Numbered from the stretch's first letter, positions 25,671-34,433 are shown. The stretch: DNA of 64,000 nt from CAVQGM01 sp963712065 (GCA_963712065.1 CAVQGM010000001.1:620001-684000), one strand, 5' to 3'. Numbers and translations are program-made. The notes: generated from the letters alone by a model not told the origin.

Positions 25671-27272
25671 ATGGACACCGTGACCCCCGACCGCCCCGTC
25701 CCGACCCCCCGCCGCACCGTCGTGCGGGCCCGCGTCGCCGGGGCGGTGGCCGCCGCCGTCGCCCTCGCCACCGGCGAGCTCGTCGGCGCGTTCGGGGAGA
25801 CCGACCAGTCCCTCGTCGGAGCCGTCGGCAACGAAGTCGTCGACCGGTCGGCCGGAGGCGTCGTCAAGGCCGCCATCGAGGTGTTCGGCACCGCCGACAA
25901 GGCCGTGCTCGTGGTGCTCGTCGTCCTCGTGTGCCTCGCCCTCGGCGCCGTGCTCGGAGCCCTGAGCCTGCGCCGCCGCTGGATCGGCCCGCTCGGGTTC
26001 GCGGCGTTCGGGGTGCTCGGCGCCGTCGCGGGGGTCCGCGACCCGCTGGCGTCCGACCCGCTCACCGTCGCCGCCGCCTTCGCCGCCACGGTCACCGGCA
26101 TCGTCACGCTCGAGATCCTGCTCCGGCTCGCCCGCGACGAGGCGATCGTCCCCGTCGCCACCACCCGCACCGTCGAACGCCCGACCGACCCGGCCGCGTC
26201 GCGGCGCGCCTTCTTCGGATGGGCGGGCGCCGCCGGCGCGTTCGCGGCCACCGCCACGGTGGCGGCCCGCTCGCTCAACGGTCGCAGCAGCGTCGAGGCG
26301 GCTCGCACCGGGGTGCAGCTGCCACCCGCGCCGCCGGGGAGCTCAGGACCGGCCGCGGTGGCAGCCCGAGGCCTCGACGTGCCCGGGCTGACGCCCTACG
26401 TGGTGCCCAACGAGGACTTCTACCGCATCGACACCGCGCTGATCGTCCCCCAGGTCGATCCGGCGAGCTGGACCCTCACCGTCACCGGCCTGGTCGAGAA
26501 CCAGGTCGAGCTCTCCTTCGACGACCTGCTCGCCCTGCCCATGGTCGAGCGGGCCGTCACGCTGTCGTGCGTCTCCAACGAGGTGGGAGGCAAGTACGTC
26601 GGCAACGCCGTGTGGCAGGGCGTGCCGCTCACCACGCTGCTCGACCGGGCCGGCGTCCGCCCCGACGCCACCCAGATCGTCGGCCGGTCGGTCGACGGGT
26701 TCACCGCCGGCTTCCCGACCGAGGTCGCGCTCGACGGGCGCACGGCCCTCGTCGCCGTCGGCATGAACGGCGAGCCGCTCCCCGTCGTGCACGGCTTCCC
26801 CGCCCGTCTCGTCGTGTCCGGCCTCTACGGCTACGTGTCGGCCACCAAGTGGTTGAAGGAGATCCGCCTCACCCGGTGGGAGGACTTCGACGGCTACTGG
26901 ATCCCGCGGGGATGGGCCAAGGAGGCGCCGGTCAAGACGCAGTCGCGCATCGACGTGCCCCGGTCGGGCGCGACGCTCGCCGCCGGGCCGACCCCCGTCG
27001 CCGGCGTGGCGTGGGCACCGGACCGGGGCATCCGGAAGGTCGAGGTGCAGGTCGACGGCGGTGACTGGGAGGAGGCGCGGCTCGGCGACGCCGTCTCCGA
27101 CGACACCTGGGTGCAGTGGGTGCTCGAGTGGGACGCCACCCCCGGCGAGCACACCGTCGTGGTGCGGGCGACCGACGGCACCGGCGAGACCCAGACCGAG
27201 CGGGTCGGTCGGCCCGACCCCGACGGCGCCACCGGCTGGCACCGCCGAAAGGTCAGGGTCGCCGACGCCTGA
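25671..27272 (+). CDS. Membrane-anchored molybdopterin oxidoreductase, sulfite-oxidase family
   Basis: A 533-residue protein. Four hydrophobic segments lie in residues 20-150, then a twin-arginine-like SRRAFFGWAGAAGAF at 178, then a periplasmic-type enzyme domain. That domain follows the sulfite oxidase fold: VPNEDFYRIDTAL, VTLSCVSNEVGGKYVGNAVW with molybdenum-ligand Cys300, GFPARLVVSGLYGYVSATKW, and a C-terminal dimerisation domain from about 430. It resembles YedY-like and actinobacterial membrane-bound forms; the substrate may be sulfite, methionine sulfoxide or another oxide. moaA, moaC and moeA lie 14-19 kb away. The 3' end overlaps the convergent epimerase gene by 20 bases. Confidence 0.87.
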   Translation: MDTVTPDRPVPTPRRTVVRARVAGAVAAAVALATGELVGAFGETDQSLVGAVGNEVVDRSAGGVVKAAIEVFGTADKAVLVVLVVLVCLALGAVLGALSLRRRWIGPLGFAAFGVLGAVAGVRDPLASDPLTVAAAFAATVTGIVTLEILLRLARDEAIVPVATTRTVERPTDPAASRRAFFGWAGAAGAFAATATVAARSLNGRSSVEAARTGVQLPPAPPGSSGPAAVAARGLDVPGLTPYVVPNEDFYRIDTALIVPQVDPASWTLTVTGLVENQVELSFDDLLALPMVERAVTLSCVSNEVGGKYVGNAVWQGVPLTTLLDRAGVRPDATQIVGRSVDGFTAGFPTEVALDGRTALVAVGMNGEPLPVVHGFPARLVVSGLYGYVSATKWLKEIRLTRWEDFDGYWIPRGWAKEAPVKTQSRIDVPRSGATLAAGPTPVAGVAWAPDRGIRKVEVQVDGGDWEEARLGDAVSDDTWVQWVLEWDATPGEHTVVVRATDGTGETQTERVGRPDPDGATGWHRRKVRVADA

Positions 27273-28272
27273 CGAGACGGGACGGCCGCTCGGCCCTGCG
27301 CCGAGCGTCGTCGTCCCTGATGGCCGCCGCCATCTGGGCCATGCCGACCGCCAGGGGGCGGGGATCCCATCCGAGCTCGCGGCGGGCCTTCCCACCGGAG
27401 AAGGCGGAGTGCCGGGTGGCGATGCCGATGGTGTCGGTGACCGTGCCGGGGTTGCCCCCGAGCCAACGGGTCACCGCCGCCGACGGCCGGGCGCTCGCCC
27501 GCACGACGCCCGTCGGCACGTAGGCCACCGGGGGGCGCCGCCCGGCGCCGGCAGCGATGAGCTCGAACCAGCGGCGGAACGGGACGGCGTCGGCGACGAG
27601 GAGGTACTCCTCGCCGTCCCGGCCCCTCTCCGCGATCAGCGCCAGCGCGTCGGCGCAGTCCCGGACGTCGACGAGCGACTGGTAGCGGTCGGGCAGGTAG
27701 CCGACGGGCGTCGGATACCGCACGAAGGTCCGGATGAGCCGAGCCATCGAGCTCTCGTCGCCGAACCCGTAGATCCCCCCGGGCGTGCCGATCCGCACGG
27801 CGGCGCCGTCGGCGGCGAGGGCGAGGGCGACCTCGTGGGCTCGCCGCTTCGTGGCCTCGTACCCGATGGTCGGCGGGTGGGGCACCCACCACCCCTCGTC
27901 GACCGGCGACGGGCCGGTGGGACCGTGGGCGCTCACGGAGCTGACGTGGACGGCGAGGACGCCGGCGTCGGCCGCGGCGCCGAGCACGTGCTCGGTGCCG
28001 CCCACGTTCACGGCCTCGGTCCGGGCGCGGTCGGGACTGCCGAGGTCGACGACCGCGGCGCAGTGCACGACCAGGTCGGTGTCGGCCACCGCGTCGACCA
28101 CCGAGGCGGCGTCGGTGACGTCGCCCTCGGCGATCTCGACGTCGAGGTCGCCGAGGCGCGACCGGTCGCTCGTCGGCCGCGCCAGCACCCGCACGTCGTC
28201 ACCGCGAGCGACGAGGGCCCGGGCGACGTGGCTGCCGAGGAACCCGGTGGCACCGGTGACGAGAGCTCGCAC
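27253..28272 (-). CDS. NAD-dependent epimerase/dehydratase (extended SDR)
   Basis: A 339-residue extended SDR. VRALVTGATGFLGSHVARAL is the Gly-rich NAD(P)-binding loop, HVSSVSAHG holds the catalytic Ser, and IGYEATKRRAHE the YxxxK pair. The length and the QSLVDVRDCADAL stretch suggest the dihydroflavonol reductase/3-beta-hydroxysteroid dehydrogenase-like branch acting on sterols, sugars or polyketides; the substrate is unknown. I choose GTG 28272 because GGGGAGG lies eight bases before it. A longer frame reaching 29706 is only antisense noise over the hydratase gene. It sits 14 bases after a small gene that resembles a metallopeptidase C-terminus. Confidence 0.85.
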   Translation of the reverse strand: MRALVTGATGFLGSHVARALVARGDDVRVLARPTSDRSRLGDLDVEIAEGDVTDAASVVDAVADTDLVVHCAAVVDLGSPDRARTEAVNVGGTEHVLGAAADAGVLAVHVSSVSAHGPTGPSPVDEGWWVPHPPTIGYEATKRRAHEVALALAADGAAVRIGTPGGIYGFGDESSMARLIRTFVRYPTPVGYLPDRYQSLVDVRDCADALALIAERGRDGEEYLLVADAVPFRRWFELIAAGAGRRPPVAYVPTGVVRASARPSAAVTRWLGGNPGTVTDTIGIATRHSAFSGGKARRELGWDPRPLAVGMAQMAAAIRDDDARRRAERPSRLVRRRRP

Positions 28273-28286
28273 GGCCGTGTCCTCCC

Positions 28287-28541
28287 CTATTCGCCTTCGG
28301 TGTAGGCGGCGCAGGCCGCCTCCCCATCGAGGAAGCCGACGCGGAACGCCTGCACCCGCTCGAACGCCGAGCCGAGGACGGTCCGGCCCCGCTCGTCGGC
28401 GCGCCCGTCGAGGATGGCGCCCGCCCACGAGCCGCCGAAGCACGACTGCTGCAGGCCCTGGGCCGGCGCAGCCGCGGCAAGTCCCGCGGCGAGGACCCGA
28501 CCGACGCCGGACGGGATCGGGGGCCGGGTGCGCGTTCCCAC
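28287..28541 (-). CDS. Short protein resembling a zinc metallopeptidase C-terminus (possible remnant)
   Basis: An 84-codon frame from GTG 28541. The last 50 residues (CFGGSWAGAILDGR ... GSAFERVQAFRVGFLDG with EAACAAY) look like the C-terminal end of putative neutral zinc metallopeptidases, where a Cys pair closes the domain. The HExxH active site would lie in the missing N-terminal part. The first 30 residues (VLAAGLAAAAPAQG) are Ala-rich and could be chance sequence. It is therefore either a degraded fragment or a small secreted protein. It is followed 14 bases later by the epimerase gene. Recognition rests on memory of the family pattern and is moderate. Confidence 0.4.
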   Translation of the reverse strand: MGTRTRPPIPSGVGRVLAAGLAAAAPAQGLQQSCFGGSWAGAILDGRADERGRTVLGSAFERVQAFRVGFLDGEAACAAYTEGE

Positions 28542-28653
28542 GGAGACGGGACCGTAGCGCCTGGCGGGCCGGTGCGAGCGGGGACCTAAGCTCCCCCAGC
28601 CCGGGTCGCCGCAGGCCCGGCACGGCCCAGCCAGGACCCGGAGCGAGGAGCCC

Positions 28654-29487
28654 ATGGACGCAGACAAGCCACTCGGCGAGCAGGTCCGCCACCGTACGGA
28701 GGGCGGCGTCGCGTGGATCACCCTCAACCGACCCGAGGCCCACAACGCCATCACGCCCGACCAGCGCAACCGGGTGATCGACCTGCTGGCCGCGGCGAGC
28801 GCCGACCTCGCCGTGCGGGTCGTCGTGATCACCGCCGAGGGCAAGGGCTTCTGCACCGGCGCCGACCTGCGGGCCGGGTCCAGCCAGCCGGCGCCGGCCC
28901 GGCCCGACGGCGCGCCCGAACGCGCCGCCGGCGAGATCTCCCGCCTCATCCGCGACGGCGCCCAGCGACTGGTGGCCGCCGTGCTCGACTGCGAGAAGCC
29001 GGTGATCGCGGCGGTGAACGGCACCGCCGCCGGCATCGGCGCCCACCTCGCCCTGGCCTGCGACCTGGTCGTGGCGGCCGAGAGCGCCAAGTTCATCGAG
29101 GTGTTCGTGCGGCGGGGCCTCGTGCCCGACGGTGGTGGCGCCTACCTCCTCCCCCGCCTGATCGGCCTGGCCCGCACCAAGGAGCTCATGTTCTTCGGCG
29201 ACGCCGTCTCGGCCACGGAGGCCGAACGGCTCGGCCTGGTCAACCGGGTGGTGCCCGACGGCGAGCTCCTGGGCGTCGCCGGCGAGTGGGCGGCGCGCCT
29301 CGCCGCCGGACCCACCCGGTCGATCGCGCTCACCAAGTGGCTGGTGAACCGCTCCCTCGAGTCGGACCGGGCCCAGGCGTTCCACGACGAGGCCCTGGCC
29401 CAGGAGATCAACATGACGACCAGCGACGCCCAGGAGGGCGTGGCCAGCTTCGTCGAACGGCGCGACCCCGACTACCGGGGATGGTGA
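28654..29487 (+). CDS. Enoyl-CoA hydratase/isomerase family protein, PaaG-like
   Basis: A 277-residue crotonase-fold protein. GFCTGADLR and NGTAAGIGAHLALACDLVVAAE form the oxyanion hole region, and RRGLVPDGGGAYLLPRLIG follows. At the two hydratase glutamates the residues are His (GAHLAL) and Asp (LVPDGGG), as in PaaG-type isomerases, which keep only the Asp. Double-bond isomerisation of a ring or enoyl-CoA is thus more likely than hydration. GGAGCGAGGAG stands just before the ATG, so the gene has a normal leader, with TAAGCT at about 28586 as a possible -10. It is convergent with the MBL gene, 10 bases apart. Confidence 0.87.
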   Translation: MDADKPLGEQVRHRTEGGVAWITLNRPEAHNAITPDQRNRVIDLLAAASADLAVRVVVITAEGKGFCTGADLRAGSSQPAPARPDGAPERAAGEISRLIRDGAQRLVAAVLDCEKPVIAAVNGTAAGIGAHLALACDLVVAAESAKFIEVFVRRGLVPDGGGAYLLPRLIGLARTKELMFFGDAVSATEAERLGLVNRVVPDGELLGVAGEWAARLAAGPTRSIALTKWLVNRSLESDRAQAFHDEALAQEINMTTSDAQEGVASFVERRDPDYRGW

Positions 29488-29497
29488 GAACGGGCGG

Positions 29498-30775
29498 CTA
29501 CCCCTCGCCGGCGACGGCGCGTGACGCCTCGGCGGCGCCGCCGAAGATGCCCTTGGCCATGAGCGAGGTCTCGGCCCGGCGGCGACGGTCGTAGACCTCG
29601 GCCCGGGTGGCGTGCACCGCAGGGTCGTCGGGGGCGGCGCCGGCCGCCAGCTCCACGAGGTGGGCGGCGAGGCGCAGGTCGCCGGCGTCGGCCAGCTCCA
29701 CGGCACGCGCGGCGAGGGCGGCGGCGCCGCCGGCGAGGGCGGCGACCTCGGCGGCGACCGCGGCGTCGGGGGCGGGCTTGAGCCGGGCGGGGTTGCCGTC
29801 GTACCAGCCGCCGTACTTGCGCCACACGTTGCGCACGACGAACTCGGGGTCGTCGTAGACGGGACGGAGGTAGGGACGGGCGAGGAGCTCGTCGTCCACC
29901 CGCACGGCGTGGATCACGTCGTCGAGCGGTGCGCCGACGTTCATGAGCGCCAGCGTCTGCCCGACGATCGACTCGAGGGCGGTGGCGGTCTCGCCGAGCA
30001 CCCGGGCGATGCGGGCCCGCCCGTGGACCGGCAGTCCGTGGGCGGGCAGCAACAGCTCGGGCTCGAGGGCGGCCATCTCCCGCAGGGTGCGGGCCCACTC
30101 GAGGGGATGGCGCTGCACCTTCTGGGGGTTCCCGGCGTTGGGGAACGCCCAGATCACGAAGTCACCGACGCAGATCGCCCGCCGCGAGGGGATCCAGGCC
30201 CAGGTGTGGTCGTCGGTCTCGCCGAGGCCGTGCCGGAGCTCGACGTCGAGGTCGCCCACCTGCACCGACAGCCGGTCGCCGTAGGTCACCGACGGCTCGA
30301 CCCAGTTCGAGGGGAAACGAGGGCGGTCGTCGGCACCGGTGAGCAGGCCCCGGCTCTTGAACTGCCGCTGGTTGATCACCGCGTTGTAGCCGTTGGTCAG
30401 GTCGTAGCGCCGGAAGCGGTCGGGCACGGCCTCGTGGGCGACGACGGTCGGCCGGGTGTCACCCCGGTCGGCCGCTTCGGCCAGGATCGCCCGGGCGCCG
30501 CCGACGTGGTCGACGTGGCCGTGGGTGTACACGAGGGTGTCGACGGGGTCGGCGGACCACGAACGCAGCGCACCGAGCACGGTGGGCGCGAGGTCGGCGA
30601 GGGATGCGTCGAACAGCAACAGGCCGTCGTCGGTGCGGAAGGCGACGACGTGGGAGAACGACTCGACGAGGGCGATGTCGTCGGCGATCTCCGACACCTC
30701 GAACGTGAGCCGGTTCACGGGTTCGTCGAGACCCTCGTCGATGATGCGCGTCGACAACGCCAGCAGGTCGGCCAT
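29498..30775 (-). CDS. MBL-fold hydrolase, alkyl-sulfatase-like
   Basis: A 425-residue protein with an N-terminal metallo-beta-lactamase domain (VYTHGHVDHVGGARAIL, the HxHxDH zinc site; GLGETDDHTWAW; VGDFVIWAFPNAGNP) and a C-terminal helical dimerisation domain (VRNVWRKYGGWYDGNPARLKPA). That arrangement is seen in SdsA/BDS1-type alkyl sulfatases, although the SCP2-like third domain is absent. It may cleave sulfate esters or act on another anionic substrate. The ATG at 30775 has TACACT six bases upstream (30782-30787). The GNP/KYGGWYDGNPA motif is diagnostic of the family's dimerisation part. Confidence 0.85.
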   Translation of the reverse strand: MADLLALSTRIIDEGLDEPVNRLTFEVSEIADDIALVESFSHVVAFRTDDGLLLFDASLADLAPTVLGALRSWSADPVDTLVYTHGHVDHVGGARAILAEAADRGDTRPTVVAHEAVPDRFRRYDLTNGYNAVINQRQFKSRGLLTGADDRPRFPSNWVEPSVTYGDRLSVQVGDLDVELRHGLGETDDHTWAWIPSRRAICVGDFVIWAFPNAGNPQKVQRHPLEWARTLREMAALEPELLLPAHGLPVHGRARIARVLGETATALESIVGQTLALMNVGAPLDDVIHAVRVDDELLARPYLRPVYDDPEFVVRNVWRKYGGWYDGNPARLKPAPDAAVAAEVAALAGGAAALAARAVELADAGDLRLAAHLVELAAGAAPDDPAVHATRAEVYDRRRRAETSLMAKGIFGGAAEASRAVAGEG

Positions 30776-30887
30776 CCGGCGAGTGTACGACGCGCCCGAC
30801 CGGGCCCGACCGGGCCCGATGAGGAGGCGCCGAGCGGTACGAGCCGAGGGACGCCGCCGTACGACGGGTGTCAGCCGACGTCGGCGA

Positions 30888-31898
30888 TCACATCACCGGC
30901 GCTCGGCCGCCACCTGCGGCCCGGGCGAGACGGTCTCGCACGGCCACGCCCACGCCCTCGGCCGGTGGAGCCACCACGAGCAGGCGGTCGAGGCCGAGAC
31001 GGTCGGCCTGGCGGAGCCGGTCGTAGAGCACGCGGGCGTAGGCGTCGGGTGCGCCGGCGGGCTCGAGCTCGACCACGCCGACCGGGAGGTCGGGCACGTG
31101 GGTCGGCGCCAGTACGCCCACCGAGCGCCCGTCGACCAGGAGGGTGGCGCACCGCCTCGCCAGCTCGTCGACCTCGCAGAGCTCGACCCGCGCCGCCGGC
31201 TGGTAGTGGGCGGCAAGGGTGCCCGACGCGGCGACGGCGCGCTCGCCGCGCCACGGCACGACCCTGCCCCCGATGATCGTCGCCAGCCGCTCGAGCCCGA
31301 TCGCGCCGGGCCGCAGCACCTCGGGCGGATCGACCGTCAGGTCGACGATGGTGGACTCGACGCCGACGGCGCACGGGCCGCCGTCGAGGACCAGGTCGAC
31401 GTCGCCGTCGAGGTCGTCGGCCACGTGGCGGGCCGTCGTGGGGCTCACGTGCCCGAAGCGGTTGGCCGACGGCGCCGCGATCGGCCCGCCGAGGGCGGCG
31501 AGCAGGGCGAGGGCGACCGGGTGAGCCGGGACCCGCAGCCCGATGGTCTCCCGCCCGCCGGCCACCACCGAGGGCAGGGCCGGGCCCCGATGCAGGATGA
31601 GGGTGAGCGGCCCCGGCCAGCACGCCTCGGCCAGGCGGGTCGCGGCGGCGGGCACGTCGAGCGCCCACCGGTCGAGGGGCTCGCCCTCGGGGAGGTGGAC
31701 GATGAGGGGGTGGTCGGCGGGCCGACCCTTCACCGAGAACAGGCGGGCGACGGCGACGGCGTCGGTGGCGTGGGCGCCGAGGCCGTACACGGTCTCGGTC
31801 GGGAAGGCCACCAGACCGCCGTCGTGCAGGATCCTGGCCGCCCGGTCGACGGCGGCGGGATCATCACCGTGGAGGACGAGGGGCGGGGGATCGGGCAC
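30888..31898 (-). CDS. L-threonylcarbamoyladenylate synthase, Sua5 type
   Basis: A 336-residue protein. The YrdC domain covers about residues 10-200: GGLVAFPTETVYGLGAHATD, FSVKGRPADHPLIVHL, IAAPSANRFGHVSPTTARHV and VESTIVDL. A C-terminal Sua5 domain follows. It makes threonylcarbamoyl-AMP for the t6A37 modification of ANN-decoding tRNAs. I place the start at GTG 31898 (VPDPPPLVLHG); an in-frame ATG at 31985 would add 29 basic residues reaching into the likely promoter. Upstream lie two possible box elements with direct ATCGTAC repeats (about 31973-31995), and beyond them hairpin-forming DNA after the P450 gene. Confidence 0.9.
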   Translation of the reverse strand: MPDPPPLVLHGDDPAAVDRAARILHDGGLVAFPTETVYGLGAHATDAVAVARLFSVKGRPADHPLIVHLPEGEPLDRWALDVPAAATRLAEACWPGPLTLILHRGPALPSVVAGGRETIGLRVPAHPVALALLAALGGPIAAPSANRFGHVSPTTARHVADDLDGDVDLVLDGGPCAVGVESTIVDLTVDPPEVLRPGAIGLERLATIIGGRVVPWRGERAVAASGTLAAHYQPAARVELCEVDELARRCATLLVDGRSVGVLAPTHVPDLPVGVVELEPAGAPDAYARVLYDRLRQADRLGLDRLLVVAPPAEGVGVAVRDRLARAAGGGRAPVM

Positions 31899-32065
31899 CC
31901 GCCGATGGTGGCACGCGCGACGAGCCGGAGGTTTCCCCGCCGCTCCCTTCCCCTGGCGACGAACAACTGCTATCGTACGAATCACAAATCGTACTTCTCC
32001 CCCGGCGCCACCTCTCCCCCACGGGTTCGGACAGGGCCACTCTCCCTCCCGCCCGAACCCTCTCC

Positions 32066-32117
32066 CATCGCCGGGGGCCTCGGGACGGGTGGTCGGCGAT
32101 GCGGGGACACATCGCCG
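32066..32117. terminator. Three-arm alternative hairpin region after the P450 gene
   Basis: CATCGCCG (32066-32073), CGGCGATG (32094-32101) and CATCGCCG (32110-32117) lie in a row, so the middle arm can pair with either neighbour but not both. On the transcribed minus strand it comes 40-90 bases after the P450 stop and before sua5. It could be a terminator or an attenuator-like switch. A further hairpin GGGTTCGG/CCGAACCC lies just beyond, at about 32022-32059. Confidence 0.4.
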
Positions 32118-32156
32118 GCCACTCGCCCCGCTCAGCCCTCGAAGTCGCGCGCCCGG

Positions 32157-33344
32157 TCAGGCCAGGGTGAGCGGGGCCTCGAGCAGCCCCGCGACCACGG
32201 CCCGGGTCTCGAGCCGACGCACCTCGCCGGCGGGCTCGAGCCGCTCGAAGCGGGCGAGGATCTCCTCGAACACCACCCGCCCCTCGAGGCGGGCCAGGGC
32301 CGCTCCCAGGCAGTAGTGCTCGCCGAAGCCGAAGGCGATCTGGTGGTTCGGTTCACGGGCCACGTCGAGTGCGCCCGCGGTGGGCCCGAACTCGGCCTCG
32401 TCGCGGTTGGCCGACGAGTAGAAGACGAGCACGGGATCGCCCTCGGCGATGGCCACGCCCGACAGCTCGGTGTCGCGGGTGGCGGTGCGCATGAACGAGA
32501 TCACCGGGGTGGTCCACCGGAGCAGCTCCTCGACCGCCGAGGGGACGAGCGACGGGTCGGCCACGAGCTGCTGCCACTGGTCGGGATGCTCGGCCAGGGC
32601 CACCAGCCCACCCGAGACCAGGTTGCGGGTGGTCTCGTTGCCGGCGATCAGCAACTGGCCGAGGAACATCATGAGCTCGCCCTCGGTGAGCTTCTCGCCG
32701 TCGACCTCGACGGTGACGAGGGTGGAGATGAGGTCGTCGCCCGGGTCCTGCTGGCGCTCGGCGATGACGCCGTTGAAGTACTCCCCCATCTCGATGAGGG
32801 CCATCATCGTCTCGTCGGTCTGCTCGGTCCCGGCGTTGATGGCGGCGTCGGACCACTCGTAGAAGCGGGGCCACAACGCAGGATCGACACCGAGCAGGTC
32901 GGCGATGACGACGAGCGGGAACGGCACGGCCAGGTCGGCGACGACGTCGAACGGGTTCCCCGGCTCGACGGCGTCGAGCAGGGTGGCGGCCTGGTCGCGG
33001 ATGGCGTCCTCCATGGCCCTGATGCGGGACGGGGCGAAGGCCGGTTGGACGAGCCGCCGGTAGCGGCCGTGCTCGGGCGGATCGACGTAGAGGATGGCAC
33101 CGGGGATCTCGGGCAGCTCCCGCCCGATGTCGAGCAGCAGGATGCCCTGGCTCGAGCAGTAGGTGATCGGGTCGCGGGAGACGGCCATCACGTCGGCGTG
33201 CCGGGTGACGGCCCAGAAGCCGGGGTCGTCGACCCACACGACCGGTGCCTCCTCGCGGAGCCGGGCGAACAAGGGGAACGGATCCCCGGCGTAGAACGCG
33301 GGATCGGTCAGCGGGGCGGTGAGCTGCGGAGCGGTCGGGCGCAT
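32157..33344 (-). CDS. Cytochrome P450
   Basis: A 395-residue class I bacterial P450. The I-helix oxygen-binding motif is LLIAGNETTRNLV, the ExxR pair is in EELLRWTTP, and the haem-binding loop is FGFGEHYCLGAALARLEG with the Cys ligand 50 residues from the end. It resembles actinobacterial P450s acting on steroids or fatty acids, but the substrate cannot be predicted. It needs ferredoxin and a reductase encoded elsewhere. A leaderless promoter (TACGAT at 33352-33357, seven bases away) supports ATG 33344 (MRPTAPQL) over the ATG at 33353. It is divergent from uppP. The long in-frame extension to 34904 is antisense to uppP and is not real. Confidence 0.92.
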   Translation of the reverse strand: MRPTAPQLTAPLTDPAFYAGDPFPLFARLREEAPVVWVDDPGFWAVTRHADVMAVSRDPITYCSSQGILLLDIGRELPEIPGAILYVDPPEHGRYRRLVQPAFAPSRIRAMEDAIRDQAATLLDAVEPGNPFDVVADLAVPFPLVVIADLLGVDPALWPRFYEWSDAAINAGTEQTDETMMALIEMGEYFNGVIAERQQDPGDDLISTLVTVEVDGEKLTEGELMMFLGQLLIAGNETTRNLVSGGLVALAEHPDQWQQLVADPSLVPSAVEELLRWTTPVISFMRTATRDTELSGVAIAEGDPVLVFYSSANRDEAEFGPTAGALDVAREPNHQIAFGFGEHYCLGAALARLEGRVVFEEILARFERLEPAGEVRRLETRAVVAGLLEAPLTLA

Positions 33345-33374
33345 CGTCGGCATCGTAGGTCCGGACGGTCGGGC

Positions 33375-33380
33375 TAGCGT
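33375..33380 (+). promoter_or_regulatory. -10 box TAGCGT of uppP
   Basis: TAGCGT lies six bases before the GTG at 33387, giving a leaderless transcript. The divergent P450 promoter overlaps the same 40-base gap. Confidence 0.5.
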
Positions 33381-33386
33381 CGCCCC

Positions 33387-34418
33387 GTGCCGCCCTCCCC
33401 CGCCACCGGTCGCGCCTGCGGTCGGTCCGGGACCCGGGCGCGCCCGGTGCTGGCCCTCATCGCCCTCCTCGCCCTCCTGCTGCTGGTGCTCGCCCCGTGG
33501 CGGGCCTCGTCGGCGGCCCCGGTCGCAACGCCCACCGCGGGCGTCTCGGGCGCCGACGATCCCACGCCCGAGGAGCTCGACGAGGCCGGCGACCAGCTCA
33601 CCGCGGGCAAGGCCGTGATCCTCGGGGTGGTCGAAGGGGTGACGGAGTTCCTGCCGATCAGCTCCACCGGCCACCTGCTGGTGACGCAGCGGATCCTCGA
33701 CATCGGCACCACGTCGGGCACCAAGGACGTCGCCGACACCTACGCCATCGCCATCCAGTTCGGCGCGATCCTCGCCATCGTCTTCCTCTACTTCGGGCGG
33801 ATCCGCACCATGGTCGAGGGGCTGGCGGGCCGCAGCGAGAGCGGACGCCGCATCCTCGTCGGGCTGGTGGTCGCGTTCCTGCCCGCGGTCGTGATCGGCG
33901 TCATCTTCGAACCGCTCATCAAGGAGCGCCTGCTCGGCACCTGGCAGGTGATCGCGGCCTGGGCCGTGTGGGGTGTGGTCACCCTGTTCGTCTCGGACCG
34001 GTGGGGTCGGGAGGGCGGGGGCCCGATCGAGAGCATCACCGTGCGCCAGGGCCTGCTCATCGGGGTGGCCCAGGTGCTGGCCATGTGGCCCGGCACCAGC
34101 CGGAGCCTGGTGACGATCCTCGCCGCCCTCGTGCTCGGCCTGAGCCTGGCCGCGGCGGTGGAGTTCAGCTTCCTCCTCGGATTGGTGACCCTCGGCGGGG
34201 CCACCGTGTACGAGACGCTGACCAACGGCAGCACCATGTTCGACGCCTACGGATGGCTCGACCCACTGCTCGGGCTGATCGCCGCCTTCATCGCCGCGAT
34301 GATCGCCGTGAAGTGGATGGTCGGCTACCTGCAGAGGCACTCGTTCGCGATCTTCGGCTGGTACCGCATCGTGGTGGCGGCCGTGGCCACCGTGCTGGTC
34401 GTGACCGGCACGATCTGA
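33387..34418 (+). CDS. uppP: Undecaprenyl-diphosphatase, N-terminally extended
   Basis: A 343-residue membrane phosphatase that recycles undecaprenyl diphosphate for cell-wall synthesis. Signature motifs are ILGVVEGVTEFLPISSTGHLL, with the catalytic Glu pair and His, and MWPGTSRSLVTI. Eight or so membrane segments are visible. Odd: before the first motif there are about 70 extra residues with a hydrophobic stretch (LALIALLALLLLVLAP) and a linker (TPTAGVSGADDPTPEELD). That is unusual for UppP, which is normally about 270 residues. The GTG at 33387 is six bases after TAGCGT; a later internal start is possible, but no ATG/GTG with a Shine-Dalgarno is seen. Confidence 0.92.
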   Translation: MPPSPATGRACGRSGTRARPVLALIALLALLLLVLAPWRASSAAPVATPTAGVSGADDPTPEELDEAGDQLTAGKAVILGVVEGVTEFLPISSTGHLLVTQRILDIGTTSGTKDVADTYAIAIQFGAILAIVFLYFGRIRTMVEGLAGRSESGRRILVGLVVAFLPAVVIGVIFEPLIKERLLGTWQVIAAWAVWGVVTLFVSDRWGREGGGPIESITVRQGLLIGVAQVLAMWPGTSRSLVTILAALVLGLSLAAAVEFSFLLGLVTLGGATVYETLTNGSTMFDAYGWLDPLLGLIAAFIAAMIAVKWMVGYLQRHSFAIFGWYRIVVAAVATVLVVTGTI

Positions 34419-34433
34419 GTAGCGTCGCCGCCG

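Noticed and set aside
27253..29706. 817-residue minus-strand frame fusing the epimerase to upstream sequence
   Set aside because: Only the 3' part from 28272 is real; the rest overlaps the enoyl-CoA hydratase gene antisense.
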